DNA from: Bidens hawaiensis
Taxonomy: Eukaryota > Streptophyta > Magnoliopsida > Asterales > Asteraceae
NCBI GenBank assembly: GCA_021521415.1
Contig: JAIQDT010002840.1
Coordinates: forward strand, 186,001 to 250,000
Direction of reading: 5' to 3'
Length of the DNA stretch: 64,000 bases
The notes beneath the pieces were generated by a model, which was given only the letters and a program-made list of their open reading frames with translations, did no database searches and was not told the origin of the DNA. Within the stretch, counting starts at the first letter, position 1, and each line of letters starts with the position of its first letter. Positions 23,135 to 34,415 of this stretch are shown in pieces. Position numbers and translations under genes: made by a program.

Positions 23135-24690
23135 TCATCCTTGTTTAAGAATATCAGCATGGGTCTTCAATCCGTTTAAACCAAGCAAAAATTGAAAACA
23201 TGTTTTGTCAAAAGCTTTGGTAAACAGATCGGCTTTCTGAAAGTCAGTATGTACTTTCTCAAGATCAATCAAATTCTTCTTAAAGCAATCCCGTATAAAG
23301 TGATTACGAATTTCGATATGCTTTGTTTTCGACTGTTGTACGGGATTCTTTGTGATCGAAATTGCAGCAGAATTATCAATCAAAATAGGAGTAGTAAGAA
23401 AGTTCAAACCGTAGTCGCGAAGATGGTGTTGTATCCACAAAAACCTGGGAACAGCAACTCGAGGCTGCAACATACTCAGCTTCGGCGGTTGAACTGGAGA
23501 CCGTTGTCTGCTTCTTACACTGCCAGGAAACAAGCCGGTTTCCTAAAAATTGACATCCTGCAGTCGTTGATTTGAAGTTGATCTTGCAACCTCCATAGTC
23601 CGAGTCTGAATAAACAGTAAGATCAAAAGTATCATCCTTGGGGTACCACAACCCGATGTCTGGAATACCCCTCAAATACTGAAGTATTCTCTTAACCGCA
23701 GCTAGATGAGTCACTCGTGGACTTGCTTGAAACCTAGCACAAAGACAAACAGCAAACATAATATTAGAGCGAGAAGCCGTTAGATACATTAAAGAACAGA
23801 TCATGGCACGATAGAGGGTAGGATTAACGGTATCCTCCAATTCATCCGGTGATAAATTGTGACCCACGGGGAGAGGAGGAGAAGGGATTTTTTCGGCAGA
23901 TATCTTGAATCGGCTCAAGACATCGTTCACATACTTTGTCTGATGAATAAAAATTCCGTTAGCAGACTAGTGAACTTGCAACCCTGATAAGAAATTCATC
24001 TCTCCCATCAAACTCATCTCGAAATTTGTTAGCATGGACTTCTCGAACTCCTTACACAACGTGTCATTTGTAGACCCAAAGATAATGTCGTCGACATAAA
24101 TCTTAACTAGGAGAAGATCGTCACCAATAGTTTTATGAAATAAAGTGCAGTCAACAGTTCCTCGTTTGAAGCCATTATCAGTCAGATGGTCGGCAAGCGT
24201 GCCATACCAAGCTCTCGGGGCTTGATGTAGACCATACAGGGCCTTGTTTTAATCGGTAAAATCGGTCTGGATAATCAGGATCTTCAAAACCAGGAGGCTA
24301 TAAAACAAACACTTCCTCGTGTAGTTCAACTTTGAGAAAAGCACTTTTAACATCCATTTGATAGACCTTAATATTCTTATAAGCAACATAAGCCAGGAAG
24401 ATTCGAATCGACTCTAATCTTGCAACTGGAGCATATACTTCTGTGTAATCAATACCCTCTTGCTGATGAAAACCTTGCACCACTAGACGTGCTTTGTTTC
24501 TGACAATCACCCCTCGATCGTCTTTCTTACACTTAAATATCCACTTAGTCGGAATCGCTTTCTTGACTCTAGCAGGCTTGTCTATTAAATCCCAAACACC
24601 CAAACGTGCAAATTGCTGTAATTCCTCTTGCATAGCTTCTACCCAAGAAGGATCTTCAAGTGCCTTACGAGCCGTCGTTGGCTCAACTTG
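23135..24690 (-). pseudogene. pol: B1 Copia reverse transcriptase and RNase H, decayed
   Basis: RT starts near 24690 ([51 protein letters not shown]), with an intact YVDD at 24087-24098. RNase H follows (GSL-like CSLMYLTASRSNIM, DSDYGGCKINFKSTTAGCQF, SWQCKKQTTVSSSTAEAEYV, SKTKHIEIRNHFIRD) and ends at 23135. Stops lie near 24250-24300 and 23965. A run of five A at 23438-23442, where B2 has four, shifts the frame inside RNase H. B2 has the same region at 51048-52590 with fewer lesions in its last 365 codons. Confidence 0.9.
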
Positions 24691-25130
24691 AGATAGAAAG
24701 CAAGTGAATTTTGCAAGATTTACAATTCCCGATGAATATAAATCGGCATATGCACACAATACGTTATTATCACTTGACGAAGCAACTTGATGACGTGTAC
24801 GGATGCCCACATCAAGTTCTCCAATGATGTTTTTCTGTGTATGATAACCATGAATCCGAAGAGTAGGATTCTCAGGAACAACAACATTATCAAATAAGTT
24901 AGTGTAATGTTCACCAAGCTCGGGAGATGAAACAGTATCACTATCAAGTTCAATAACTTGACCATTAACCTACTCATCATCAGAAGAAGTAGATACATTA
25001 TCAAAGGCAGCTGGAGAAGCAACATGAGGTTCCTTAGTTGGAGCGATAGATGGAGCTACAACATCATTAGAACTTGAAAATCTTGGAATTGCCAGATGAT
25101 CTTCAAAGTATGCTCGAACCAGGTCTTCGT
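24691..25130 (-). pseudogene. pol: B1 integrase-RT linker
   Basis: Low-complexity acidic, Ser/Pro-rich stretch (VVAPSIAPTKEPHVASPAAF, DNVSTSSDDE) joining integrase to RT. One stop lies at about 24970. It is collinear with 52590-53050 in B2. Confidence 0.7.
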
Positions 25131-26040
25131 CTATGTGTTCAGTTGATGGAGTAAATGAATTAAATAAACTATCATAGTCAAACATCCAGTCGGGACCTTT
25201 CCCTTGAGGAGGAGTTTTGTACTTTTGACAGTCCACATGGTACCATTCTTCAATGCAACCAGATGTAAAGTTGAATACTCTTTTCTTTGGAGATGCATAT
25301 CCCAAGAAATACCCTTCGATAGCTTTTTCTTCAAATTTATCCGCATCCTTCTTCAACATTATACACGGACACCCAAAAGGTTCCAGGTACTTTAAGTTAG
25401 GTTTTCAATTATTCAATAACTCATAACTTGTCTTTTTGAGTCTTTTAACGTTTAGAACCCGATTAAGAGTATAGCAAGCTGTATTCACTGCCTCATTCCA
25501 GAATTGGACGGGAAGCTTAGAATCAGCGAGCATTGTACGTGCAGCCTCAATCAAGGTTCACTGTATTCTCAATGAATTCTTTTTTGAACACAAAAGAAAT
25601 CCAATACAGTGTTTTTGAATTCAGTAACATTATCACTTCGGATTCTCCTCACCTTTTGTTTGTAAAGTGATTCGATCTTGGTGATAAGGTTTTGTACCAA
25701 AACCGGTGATTGATCTTTCGAACTCATAAATAACAACCATAAGTATCTTGAATAATCATCAGTTACCACAAGACAATACCAATCCCCAGAAATACTCGCA
25801 CGATTCACAGGACCAAACAAATCCATATGAAGTCGTTCAAGAGGAGTATAAATGGAATTCAATAATTTAGAAGGATGTGTCTTCTTCTTATGCTTGTCCT
25901 TTTTGCATGCAATGCAATGATCCGATAATTTAAAATTCTTCATCGAGGCACCTTCCACTAAATCAGTAGCCATCAAATAATTTATCTTTCTAACATGTAT
26001 GTGACCCATTCTACGATGCCATAGAATTGAATCTTTCTCG
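25131..26040 (-). pseudogene. pol: B1 Copia integrase with a deletion over the catalytic Glu region
   Basis: Motifs in order: CIACKKDKHKKKTHPSKLLN, RLHMDLFGPVNRAS, CLVVTDDYSRYLWLLFMSS, RRIRSDNVTEFKNTV, then a break near 25557, then FEEKAIEGYFLGYASPKKR and WYHVDCQKYKTPPQGKGPDW. Compared with B2 (53463-53514), about 47 bp are missing at 25557. The lost segment encodes the QNGVSERKNR motif that holds the third catalytic residue, so this integrase cannot work and the frame is shifted. Confidence 0.88.
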
Positions 26041-26430
26041 GTTGCTTTCGAGACAAAACATGTTTCGATCGATATGATACTTTAGAGCTCATGTTTAAGA
26101 CATAAATATCATTCGATCGTGGTGATCTCATGACAACCATGTCCTCGGGAATAATGTAACCCTGTTTCAAGATAAGACACTCTTTGTCAGTAAATATCGT
26201 TGTGTACTTTTTATCGCAAATCTGTGACACACTTAATAAGTTATGATCCACCTTGTCACAATAATTTACTTTCTCAAAAGTAATGTGACCGTTTGAAACT
26301 TCACCCTATTGTGTGATCATGCCCCCAGAATTCCTAGCAAACGCTACATAACCCCCTTGAATATTTCTCACGCTGGTTAATAGGTTGAGATTCCCAGTGA
26401 TATGACGAGAACATCCAGTATCCATTATCC
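26041..26430 (-). pseudogene. pol: B1 protease and GAG-pre-integrase domain
   Basis: The protease signature is WIMDTGCSRHITG near 26408-26430, with DTG in place of the usual Copia DSG. The pre-integrase domain follows (HNLLSVSQICDKKYTTIFTD, KECLILKQGYIIPEDMVVM). A stop near 26310 and a frameshift near 26075 break it. Confidence 0.8.
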
Positions 26431-26469
26431 AGTTTTCACTAGACGCAATCTTGGATGTACCCTACACAC

Positions 26470-29335
26470 AAAATAAACATGATTAGTTCAAAAAGGCAGC
26501 CCAGGCCTCAGTCTTGGGCACCTTTTGGTTTTCTCTTTGATCCCTACGATGATGTTGAGAATTAGTTGGAGCAGAGTATGCAAAAGATTGATGATGGCTC
26601 ACATTTTTGGTCATGCTTTTAGCAAATTCATTAAATAATTCAGATTTCTTTTTTCAAGAAAAAATCTAAATTAGAACTGTTTGAAAAAATTTTCAGAGTA
26701 TCTGTTCCAGTTGACTTTACAAACTTAATCTTTTTAGCATGTGATAACACTTGCTTGGCTTTAGTCAATGGATCAGAAGAAACTGATGTTTTTGCTTGAT
26801 CATAAAGACGTTCAAGTTCTTGAACTTGTGATGTTTCATTGTGAAATACACTCTCAATCAGTTCTGGTTTAATGATACTAATTGGAATGTCTTTCTCAGT
26901 AAACATTGTGTCAATTCCTTTCAACTTGAAAACCCTAACGGATGATGGCTTAGAGCTAGGAGGATTAATAAACCGCATTAAGTCCTCATCAGAAATCTTT
27001 TGTTTATCTGATTTCTTTGCCTTCATTGTTTTAGGTTTCACAGTTTCTTCCTTTTTCACTTGAAACTTGAATGAACCATACACAGCTTCCTCAAATTCTT
27101 GAGGCTTACATAGAATGTGATTAGAACTCGGGATGTTCTTGTTCTTGTGTATTACCTCAGGTTCAAACACGTCTTCGATAATTACTTTGTCAACATTCTC
27201 AACAAAGACTTTGTTACTTTGACCATGAGGTTTTTGAGGAGCAACTTGGGTCTTAACAGTTTCTGTTTTAACTAGTTTAGATTTTTCAGAAATCACAGAT
27301 TCTTTTTCAATCAAATCCTCTTTTTTTCTAGCAAAAGGATTAATTTTGTAATCATTGTGAAAAGGTGGCGGAATTTCAACAAAACCGATGCCTTTCTTTG
27401 AATCCTTTTGTTTACCAGATACTTCAATAATTTCATTCAACAGAAAAGAAGAATTTCTAAATTTTCCCAGTTTGTTCTTTAACTTAAGAACCTCATTCTC
27501 AAGTTCAGTTATCTTTGAACGATGTTTCAGGATTTCTTGAAACTTTTGGTCATTAATCGTCATTTTTACAGATAACTCAGCTTTGAGATCGTGGTTACTT
27601 GTCGACAATGCTTCAATCTTTTCTCGAGATCTCATTTGAGATTCAAGAGATTGTTGATAAGTATCATTCAGAGAAGCAATTTCTCTTACAAAATTATCAT
27701 TATGAGTTTTCAAAGCTTCTAACTTAGGTTTGTTAGATTCACAATCAACACATGATACTTTAACAGATGAAGTAGCAGAGATAGAATGACTAACCTCATT
27801 GATTTTGGCCATGCAAGCAAATACTGTTGGAGGCTTATCGCAAGAGTCGTCAAAATCAGACCCAGAATCATTATCAGAAGACATCTCACTCCCACTTGCA
27901 TCTTGACAATCTTTATGTTACCCAAATATAGCCAAATTTGCTTGAGTATCATTACATAGTAACCGTTGTGACAAATCATTTCCATCTGCCAACATTGCTT
28001 GTGATATAGAAGTAGATGGTTTCTTTTTAGCATCACTACCTCGTGGTGTAGAAGAATTTTGATGTTGACCACGAGAACCAGTGTATTCTTTCTTTGGTTT
28101 GTCACATTCCTTTGCAAAATTCCCAAATTCTTAACAATTATAGCATTTTACTTCAACTTGTCAAAACCCAATTTCTTGTTTAAAGCCGGAAGATCTTTTC
28201 CAGTTCTCTGCATGAACCTTTTAACTTTACGGACAATCATAGCCATGTTTCACTTTAAATCCATGATTTCCAAATCATCTGGATCTATCTGATCATAGTC
28301 CTCATCAGTTAAATCACTTGTAGCAATCTTACTACACACTAAGTTTTCATATGAAGACATGAAAGCTGTCAGAAAAGCAAAGTTTTGCTCAGCTTCCTTC
28401 ATATTAACACTAGGTGGTGAAGCAAATGGATTAGTAGTAGTTGAACTTCCAGAACCACCAGACAATCCAGAATTACCAGCAGAGTAAAAACATACTTTTG
28501 GATCATTAAATATAGTTGATTCCTTTTCACTTGCAGCTTGAGTAAGAAAAGCATTTATTGGAGAGATCGTTGGACTAAGAGGCATACTTCCACCATAGAA
28601 AGCAGGATCTTGACTTTCCTTGGAGGATTTTTGACACTTAAGATCATATTCTCTGGCTTCAATCTTTTGTAAAAATTCAAGTGCAGTCAAGTCTTCATTC
28701 AAGAAATAGTCATTCTCTTTCAAAACTATTTGAAATGTCGAGTAAGAACTTGGAAGCACACTCTTAATAGTGTCAATTTTATCAGTCTCAGAAATTTCCA
28801 ATTTCATCTTGTCCATTTCAGCAATTAAATGATTAAACCGTGTAATCATCTCTTCAACTGTTTCCTCCCTTCAATAGATTAAAGTTTCGAAACTGAAACT
28901 TGAGCATCACTTTCTTACTCTCAGCTGTGTTCCCCATACTTCTCATACACAGATGTTGAAATAAAGAAGCACATCTCTATATACTACCCACTTGATGAAA
29001 GATATTTTCGGGCAATGCTATAGTAAGAGTGGAATAAGCTATCTCGATTTCTAAAGCTTTCTTCTCTTCTTGTGAGTATTGAGAAACAGCTTTAGGAGTA
29101 TACCCAATAGTATCATCACCAATCATTGGTGCCATATAAACCTCATCTTGACAATATGAGCAATAAGGGTGAACAGAACCCAAATGAGCACGAAACCGAG
29201 GTTCCCACTTGGAAAAGTCACTAAACTTCATCAATATTGGACATTTCGAATGTGAACCTATCTCGGTATCAAGTTGCAACATTTGTTTCATCAACATGTT
29301 TTGAGAAGCTAATGCATACATACCAGCCATTTTTG
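26470..29335 (-). pseudogene. gag: B1 gag, long Sirevirus-type, decayed
   Basis: Starts with MAGMYALASQNMLM at 29330. The N-terminal capsid-like part (FSDFSKWEPRFRAHLGSVHP) is followed by the UBN2-like region (AEMDKMKLEISETDKIDTIK, VLPSSYSTF) in 28849-28250. The first zinc knuckle near 28090-28150 is ruined: a stop replaces one residue and the His is changed to Asn (EFGNFAKEC). The long coiled-coil tail occupies 27884-26640 (LEALKTHNDNFVREIASLND, EILKHRSKITELENEVLKLK). Compared with B2, about 340 bp are missing near 26545, which removes the second knuckle. The length (about 950 codons before decay) fits the large gag known for Sireviruses. Confidence 0.85.
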
Positions 29336-30418
29336 ATAAATTTTAAAAATTCAAGGGTGTATTGTGAAAAATACTAAACTGTGAATAGTGAATGTAACGA
29401 ACTGTAAACAGTTGTAGCGAACTGTGAACAGTAAATTAACGAATCAAATCTGAACGAATTTAAGATTGATCAGATTGCGAATCAAGATTAATCTTAATGA
29501 ATTAATCCAACGAATTAGGTAATCAACGAATCAAAATCAACAATAAGTCAAACTAGCGAATTGACTAGCGAAACGACTAGCGAATTGCTAAGTGTAACCT
29601 TTAAAGAAATAGAAGGTTTTCAGTAATGAATCACTAAGAAAGACTAGCGAAATAGATAGCGAACCAGCTACAGTTGATAGCGAATCAACTAATAGCGAAT
29701 CAGGTAGTTACAACGGCTTGTAACAAACTCTGATGCCTTTGCCACGTGGCAAAGGTTGTTATGACACAAATCCCAAAGTAGACGCGTGTCACACGAATCT
29801 GTTGACCCAAATAACGAATTAGGTAACACAAATCAAATATTGAAGCGAACTGGTTAACGAATTACTTGAAATTTATAAGGAATTGACTAACTTAGATAAC
29901 GAATCAAAATGAACAAGATAACGAATCAACATAAAAATGATAGAGAATCATGTTCATCTTCAAATCTTCAAAGAAGATTTCCAGATTTTTCTGGAAATAA
30001 AGAACATGAAACCCAGAAACCCAGAAACTTAAAATCCTTAATACACTATCAATTCTTAATCAAAACGTACAAATAACCTACCAAAATACTCGTAATTCGA
30101 TTGCGAATCCATACACCTAAACTCGTAATCAATTAACCCCGAATATCAGTCCAATTATACCAAAACCCAAACCCTGTTTCGGCCACAAACCAAACCAATA
30201 CCGAATCAAACCAAAACCAAACCACACATCAATTCCGATTCACAATACCTTTCCAATACCTTAACCAACTCAAATCCAATCCAAACCTACCATAATTCAA
30301 TTAATTCACCTCAAATTGATCAAAATTTACCCAAGCAGAACACTATCAATATCCAATACCAATTAAACGTTGAATACTCTAAATTAACCAACACATCAAG
30401 TATAATTGAGCCCCGAAA
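29336..30418 (-). other. B1 5' leader, saturated with TTCGYTA words
   Basis: Non-coding region between PBS and gag. From 29390 to 29960 the words TAACGAAT, AGCGAAT and AGCGAACT occur roughly every 15-30 bp. The outer part (29990-30418) is AC-rich with few words. Collinear with 57677-58759 in B2. Confidence 0.8.
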
Positions 30419-30430
30419 GCTATGATACCA
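30419..30430 (-). promoter_or_regulatory. B1 primer-binding site
   Basis: The minus strand reads TGGTATCATAGC, one mismatch to the initiator tRNA-Met complement TGGTATCAGAGC, two bases inside the 5' LTR. Confidence 0.85.
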
Positions 30431-30432
30431 CT

Positions 30433-30950
30433 TGTTAGAACACTAGATTCAATCACAATAACTATAACAGATCTCTGATCTGTGTGTATGTGATTAATAC
30501 TTAACTCGGATCTAGCTCATAATTACGTATGATTTTATGTTATATATGTGTATATCTTATCAGTAATAATATTAAGGTGTATATGAAGATTGAGGGAGAG
30601 TATTTGAGCAGCGTTTTGTTAATTATCTCAAAACTTAAATAACTTGTGAACAGTGTTCACCTATAAATAGAGGATGGGGTTAGTTCGTTAACATCCCCTA
30701 ACGAACTAACACCCAACTCGTTACATACATTAAAGTTCAATAACAGTAGTGAATCGCCCCCTGATTCGTTAACATCCCCTAACAAATCAGAAGGGAATAA
30801 CTTAAGTCTTAGTTTCGCTAACCAACATTAGCGAACTAGACCATACATAACGAACTAGCTAGATAAATAAATGTTTATCACATTAAACAAAAATGACAAA
30901 TACTTTAACGATAAATACAAAGACTCAAGACGCAAAACCGTGCACTAACA
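30433..30950 (-). repeat. B1 5' LTR
   Basis: 518 bp with intact TGTTAG and CTAACA ends, followed by the CCCTT target duplication at 30951-30955. Same stem-loop series as the 3' copy. Confidence 0.93.
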
Positions 30951-30955
30951 CCCTT

Positions 30956-31374
30956 TCTTTATAGTTGTTTGATTGTTATGTGCTATGGCTTATCTGTATA
31001 TTCTCACAAGAACAGTTTTCACTTTTACTTATCATTATATTGTGTCTCAAATCTGGTGATTTACTCACTCAACATTGTGTTGACAAAATCTATTTTATTT
31101 TTAACGCATATGCAGGTTGTCGTGTGATGTGATTCTCAAGCTTGTATTTGAAGAAAACCTATGTTGTATGCTAGAGAAGATGACACAAGAATTTGAATAT
31201 GAAATTTTGTTTTAATTGTTTAAATTTTAATTCATGAACTTTGGTTACTTTGATGCATGGTTATTTAATTAAATTTAATAAATATTGTCACAATTAATAT
31301 TGAATGATAGTACCTTGAGAGTTGTGACAATCAGTTCATGCTCCGGCATTTCCGCCGTAGGTTGGGGTGTGACA
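30956..31374 (+). repeat. Tekay-like Gypsy LTR, right end
   Basis: Continuation of the LTR at 12109-13803 beyond B1. It contains TTTACTCACTCAACA and CGCATATGCAGG, matching in order the AACTCACTCAGCG and TGCACGCAGG of the gag-only Gypsy LTR (38134-38168), and ends in GGTTGGGGTGTGACA. No PBS follows, so nothing of the internal region of this element remains on this side. Confidence 0.6.
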
Positions 31375-32778
31375 CCATCTGATTAGTCCAGGAGAACTGT
31401 TGAGCTACCAACCCCCATTCACCTTCACCATACCTGTCCCATTTTCTGCTCTAGCATTCCCCACCGGGACCAACGCTCTTTCTCTGTTTCCTTCTTTCGC
31501 TGGGTTAGTGCATTCACGAGAAAAGTGACCCGACTTGTGACAATTGTAGCACCTTAGAGTATCCTTGTTAAATCCCACCTTCTGATTTGTTGGCACATTC
31601 CAGTTGTTTCTGCATGTCCTTTTAGTAAACTTCTTTGCACGAAACACTTCCATGGCGATTTGCCAAGAAATGTCCATTTCTTCTGCATCATCATGATGAA
31701 TTTGGTCTAGCTCAGCAGTTCCTACTGGTTGAACCAGATCTCCAGCAAGAAAGGCGTTATAACAGTTCATGAACACCGCCATCAAATCAATGGTTTCCTG
31801 AGTTTCCTTTGAAATAGAAGGAATCTGACTGGAAGAAGCACCAGATGTCTGGGTTTTGACTATAGCAGCAGAGGGTTTACCAGGTTTAGGAAAGAACACT
31901 AAAGCTGACTGCGGTGGACCCTGAGGGGATTGACCCTGAGCGGATTTGAACATTGAGAAGTTATTCTGAGGTTGATACACAACTGGTTGTGGTGCCCTTG
32001 AGTAGATTTGAACATTGAGAAACTATCTTGTGAAATGAGTGCATTGTTGGAGGCAACACTGTAGCTTTCTGCATTGTAAGAATTAGCATGGGTTATGGCA
32101 CGTTGCTTGTCATCCATGTCACAAGCCTTGATGTGCCATAACTTCTGACAGAGTTAGCATGTTGAGATCTTTCATTTTCTTGATTACCGCAACATTCATA
32201 TCCTAGCTTTGAGGCAGGGAATTCAAAGTTTATTGGTTGTCTCAGCGACTGTCAGATTGATATTTGCATATCTCATCTCAGTCACAAGGGTTATGAACTT
32301 GTGCAGATGAGTTTCCAACGACTCTCCCCGAACAAGGTTGAAGATATTGAACTTCTATCGCAAAAGTTCTTGACGACTTCTTCTCATATCCTCATATACC
32401 CTCATATACTTCAATTAGGGCTTCCCATAGAGCCTTAGCAGACTGTAGTTCTCCAAATCCCAAAGAAATCTCAGGTGAGAGTGACATGGTTAGAGTAGAA
32501 AGTGCCTTGTCATCCTCTTCAACCTTTTCAAAATCAGAATCATCATATAGCTCAACGGGTTTCACGACAACTTCCTCAGAGTTTTCACGTTGGTACGTGA
32601 TAACTTGAGGACCCCTAACAATACTTCTCCAAACCTTGGCATCTTTCATTTTAACATATTTTTCAAACCTGAACTTCCACTCGCTAAACCCCTCATGAGA
32701 CAATAAACGAGGTATGCGAGTGGTAGTTCCCATTTTTGGAGTCCTACTCTTGATGCAGTGTGGCATTAGATGATCCAT
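31375..32778 (-). pseudogene. gag: Element A gag N-terminal part with intact zinc knuckle
   Basis: Begins MDHLMPHCIKSRTPKMGTTT at 32778. The capsid-like region has GFSEWKFRFEKYVKMKDAKV and ALWEALIEVYEG, as in other plant Copia gags (UBN2 type). After frameshifts near 32392 and 32117, the 31980-31405 piece contains the nucleocapsid with an intact CCHC knuckle, CYNCHKSGHFSREC (about 31515-31560). The frame reaches the insertion boundary at 31375. The C-terminal half resumes at 10557. Confidence 0.85.
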
Positions 32779-33345
32779 TAGTTACTTGGTCTATTTTAAC
32801 AATAAAGGTGACACTGGTCCAGTAAACAAAGTCCAAGTAATGTGTTGGTTAATCTAACTAAGGCCCAAAACTGATAAGGCCCAAGTTGAAGGTTCAGCCG
32901 AGAACTGGATGATTGGCAGAGAACTCCTGATGACCAAGAACTGGCTTTGACCGAGAACACACGTTGACTGAGAACTGTCAAAATTAGCCGAGAACATCCA
33001 ATTTTGACCGAGAATGCTTGAAATTTATCGAGAACACACAAATCAAGCAGAAAACGATGATTTGTTCAAATACTCAGAATGTTTGGCCGAAAACCCTTAA
33101 ATAACCCCGAAATCAATCTAAATTTTCCGAGAACAAGTTTGACTGATTAAAATTGGCAACCAATTAAATCTGAGTTTTATGGGATTTGAATTGTTTCCAA
33201 ACCAACTTGATCTTTTACCAAAATTATTCCCTTCTTCTCCGATGTACTGTTCACTGGAAAAACAAATACTAGAAACACCAACAAAACCAATGAATCAACA
33301 CCTTAAATCTTTTGATGTCACAACCGAGCCTATAATAGGTCAATA
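32779..33345 (-). other. Element A 5' leader with ACCGAGAAC words
   Basis: Non-coding leader. From 32890 to 33140 the plus strand carries about ten copies of GAGAAC preceded by CC, AC or TC (CCGAGAACTGG, ACCGAGAACAC, GCCGAGAACATCC). The same word in both orientations recurs in the A spacer at 3450-3515. Confidence 0.75.
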
Positions 33346-33358
33346 GGCTCTGATACCA
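33346..33358 (-). promoter_or_regulatory. Element A primer-binding site
   Basis: The minus strand reads TGGTATCAGAGCC, a perfect match to the complement of plant initiator tRNA-Met, two bases from the LTR. Confidence 0.92.
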
Positions 33359-33360
33359 AT

Positions 33361-33727
33361 TGTAAGTCCTTAAGACGGATCTTTTAATGTGATATCAATA
33401 ATCTCTATGTTATTGCGGAATATAACACAAGACGACTCAAGGCAAATGAGTATAACACGTAAAGAGCACAAGATGATGCTTCAAAACACACGTTTATTAA
33501 TGTCGGGTGCTTAAAAACTTTGTTACACAATAACTCGTTCAGCAATACTAAGTGAACGGCCAACAAAACCCAACATACAATATGTCTATATCTAGGGACT
33601 ACAAGAAAGCCCATTACAGGCCCAAAAGCCCACTAAGATCACAATGATCTCGGATTACATATACGCACAAAACACAAAACAAAACCAAACGCAAACCAAG
33701 TACAAACCAACTAATACGAACCCAACA
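33361..33727 (-). repeat. Element A 5' LTR (367 bp)
   Basis: On the plus strand it runs from TGTAAGTCCTTAAG to ACGAACCCAACA. Its outer end matches 597-668. It is bounded inside by the PBS. The flank at 33728 is TATAT. The partner duplication cannot be checked because the left LTR is truncated. Confidence 0.88.
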
Positions 33728-34336
33728 TATATATATCTATAGGCTCGGCTTTAAACAAACAAAAATAAACTTAAAAAAATAAAAACAAGAATAAGTAAAA
33801 AACAATGTGAGTTGCATGCCCCGAACTTGAGCATCCCGTTTGGTTGATAAACCACACCACTAGATGAACAAAATAACATTTATTGATATGAAGATGAGCT
33901 TACATATTATATAGTACCTATGGAATTTTTTTATGGGCCTCAAAAGTTGATGGGCCTGGGGATGCTACCCTCTTTGCCCACCCCATGGGCAGGGCCTGAC
34001 AACACAACATCACTGTACAACACAAATAAAACCAAAAATATAATGCAACATAACACAAAAAACACAAGAAACCACCACCAAACAGAACAAAGCACAACAC
34101 AAAACAACTAAACACTTCACATCACTGTACAACACAACACAATAAAACATATGACGTGTGTAATGAATGATTTTAGCTAAAATATCTACATGATTAACTT
34201 TAGAAAAGACTTTTACCAATATACTAAACTATGCACAAATTTAGGTTAGTATACACATCTGGATTTAATACAACAATCGTAAAAACTGAATATCATGTTA
34301 TGAAGACATAAGCAACTCCTAATGCCAATACCGTAT

Positions 34337-34415
34337 CAATATCATGACTGATAGCCTAACCTTTTAAAAAACTATGTTTAACTAATTAAACAAGGAAATA
34401 GAGCAATGCAGATAC
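34337..34415. repeat. Diverged direct repeat, copy 1
   Basis: Shares TGACT-ATAG-CTAA, AACTATGTTTAAC and AAACAAGGAAATAGAG-AA-GCAGAT with 35853-35929. The right copy ends exactly where the Helitron 5' end begins. Confidence 0.7.

Larger units (their letters stand above)
13804..30950 (-). mobile_element. B1: complete Sirevirus-type Copia element (17.1 kb including nested N)
   Basis: LTRs at 13804-14320 and 30433-30950 flank gag, pol and a long post-pol ORF, all on the minus strand. The target duplication CCCTT is perfect (13799-13803 and 30951-30955). The left LTR start is TATTAG instead of TGTTAG, one point change. By hand count the LTRs differ at about 20 of 517 positions (about 4%). Removing the nested element N (2405 bp plus its 5 bp duplication) leaves about 14.7 kb, close to B2 (15.1 kb). 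All ORFs carry stops or frameshifts. Confidence 0.92.

Noticed and set aside
10558..31374. DNA transposon with TGTCAYACCCC terminal inverted repeats
   Set aside because: The inverted ends are only about 11 bp and are usual for these Gypsy LTRs. Gypsy PPT and LTR motifs lie inside, and no transposase is seen.
33918..34219. Cys/Phe-rich minus-strand ORFs
   Set aside because: Overlapping frames of low-complexity DNA, with no motif or start context.
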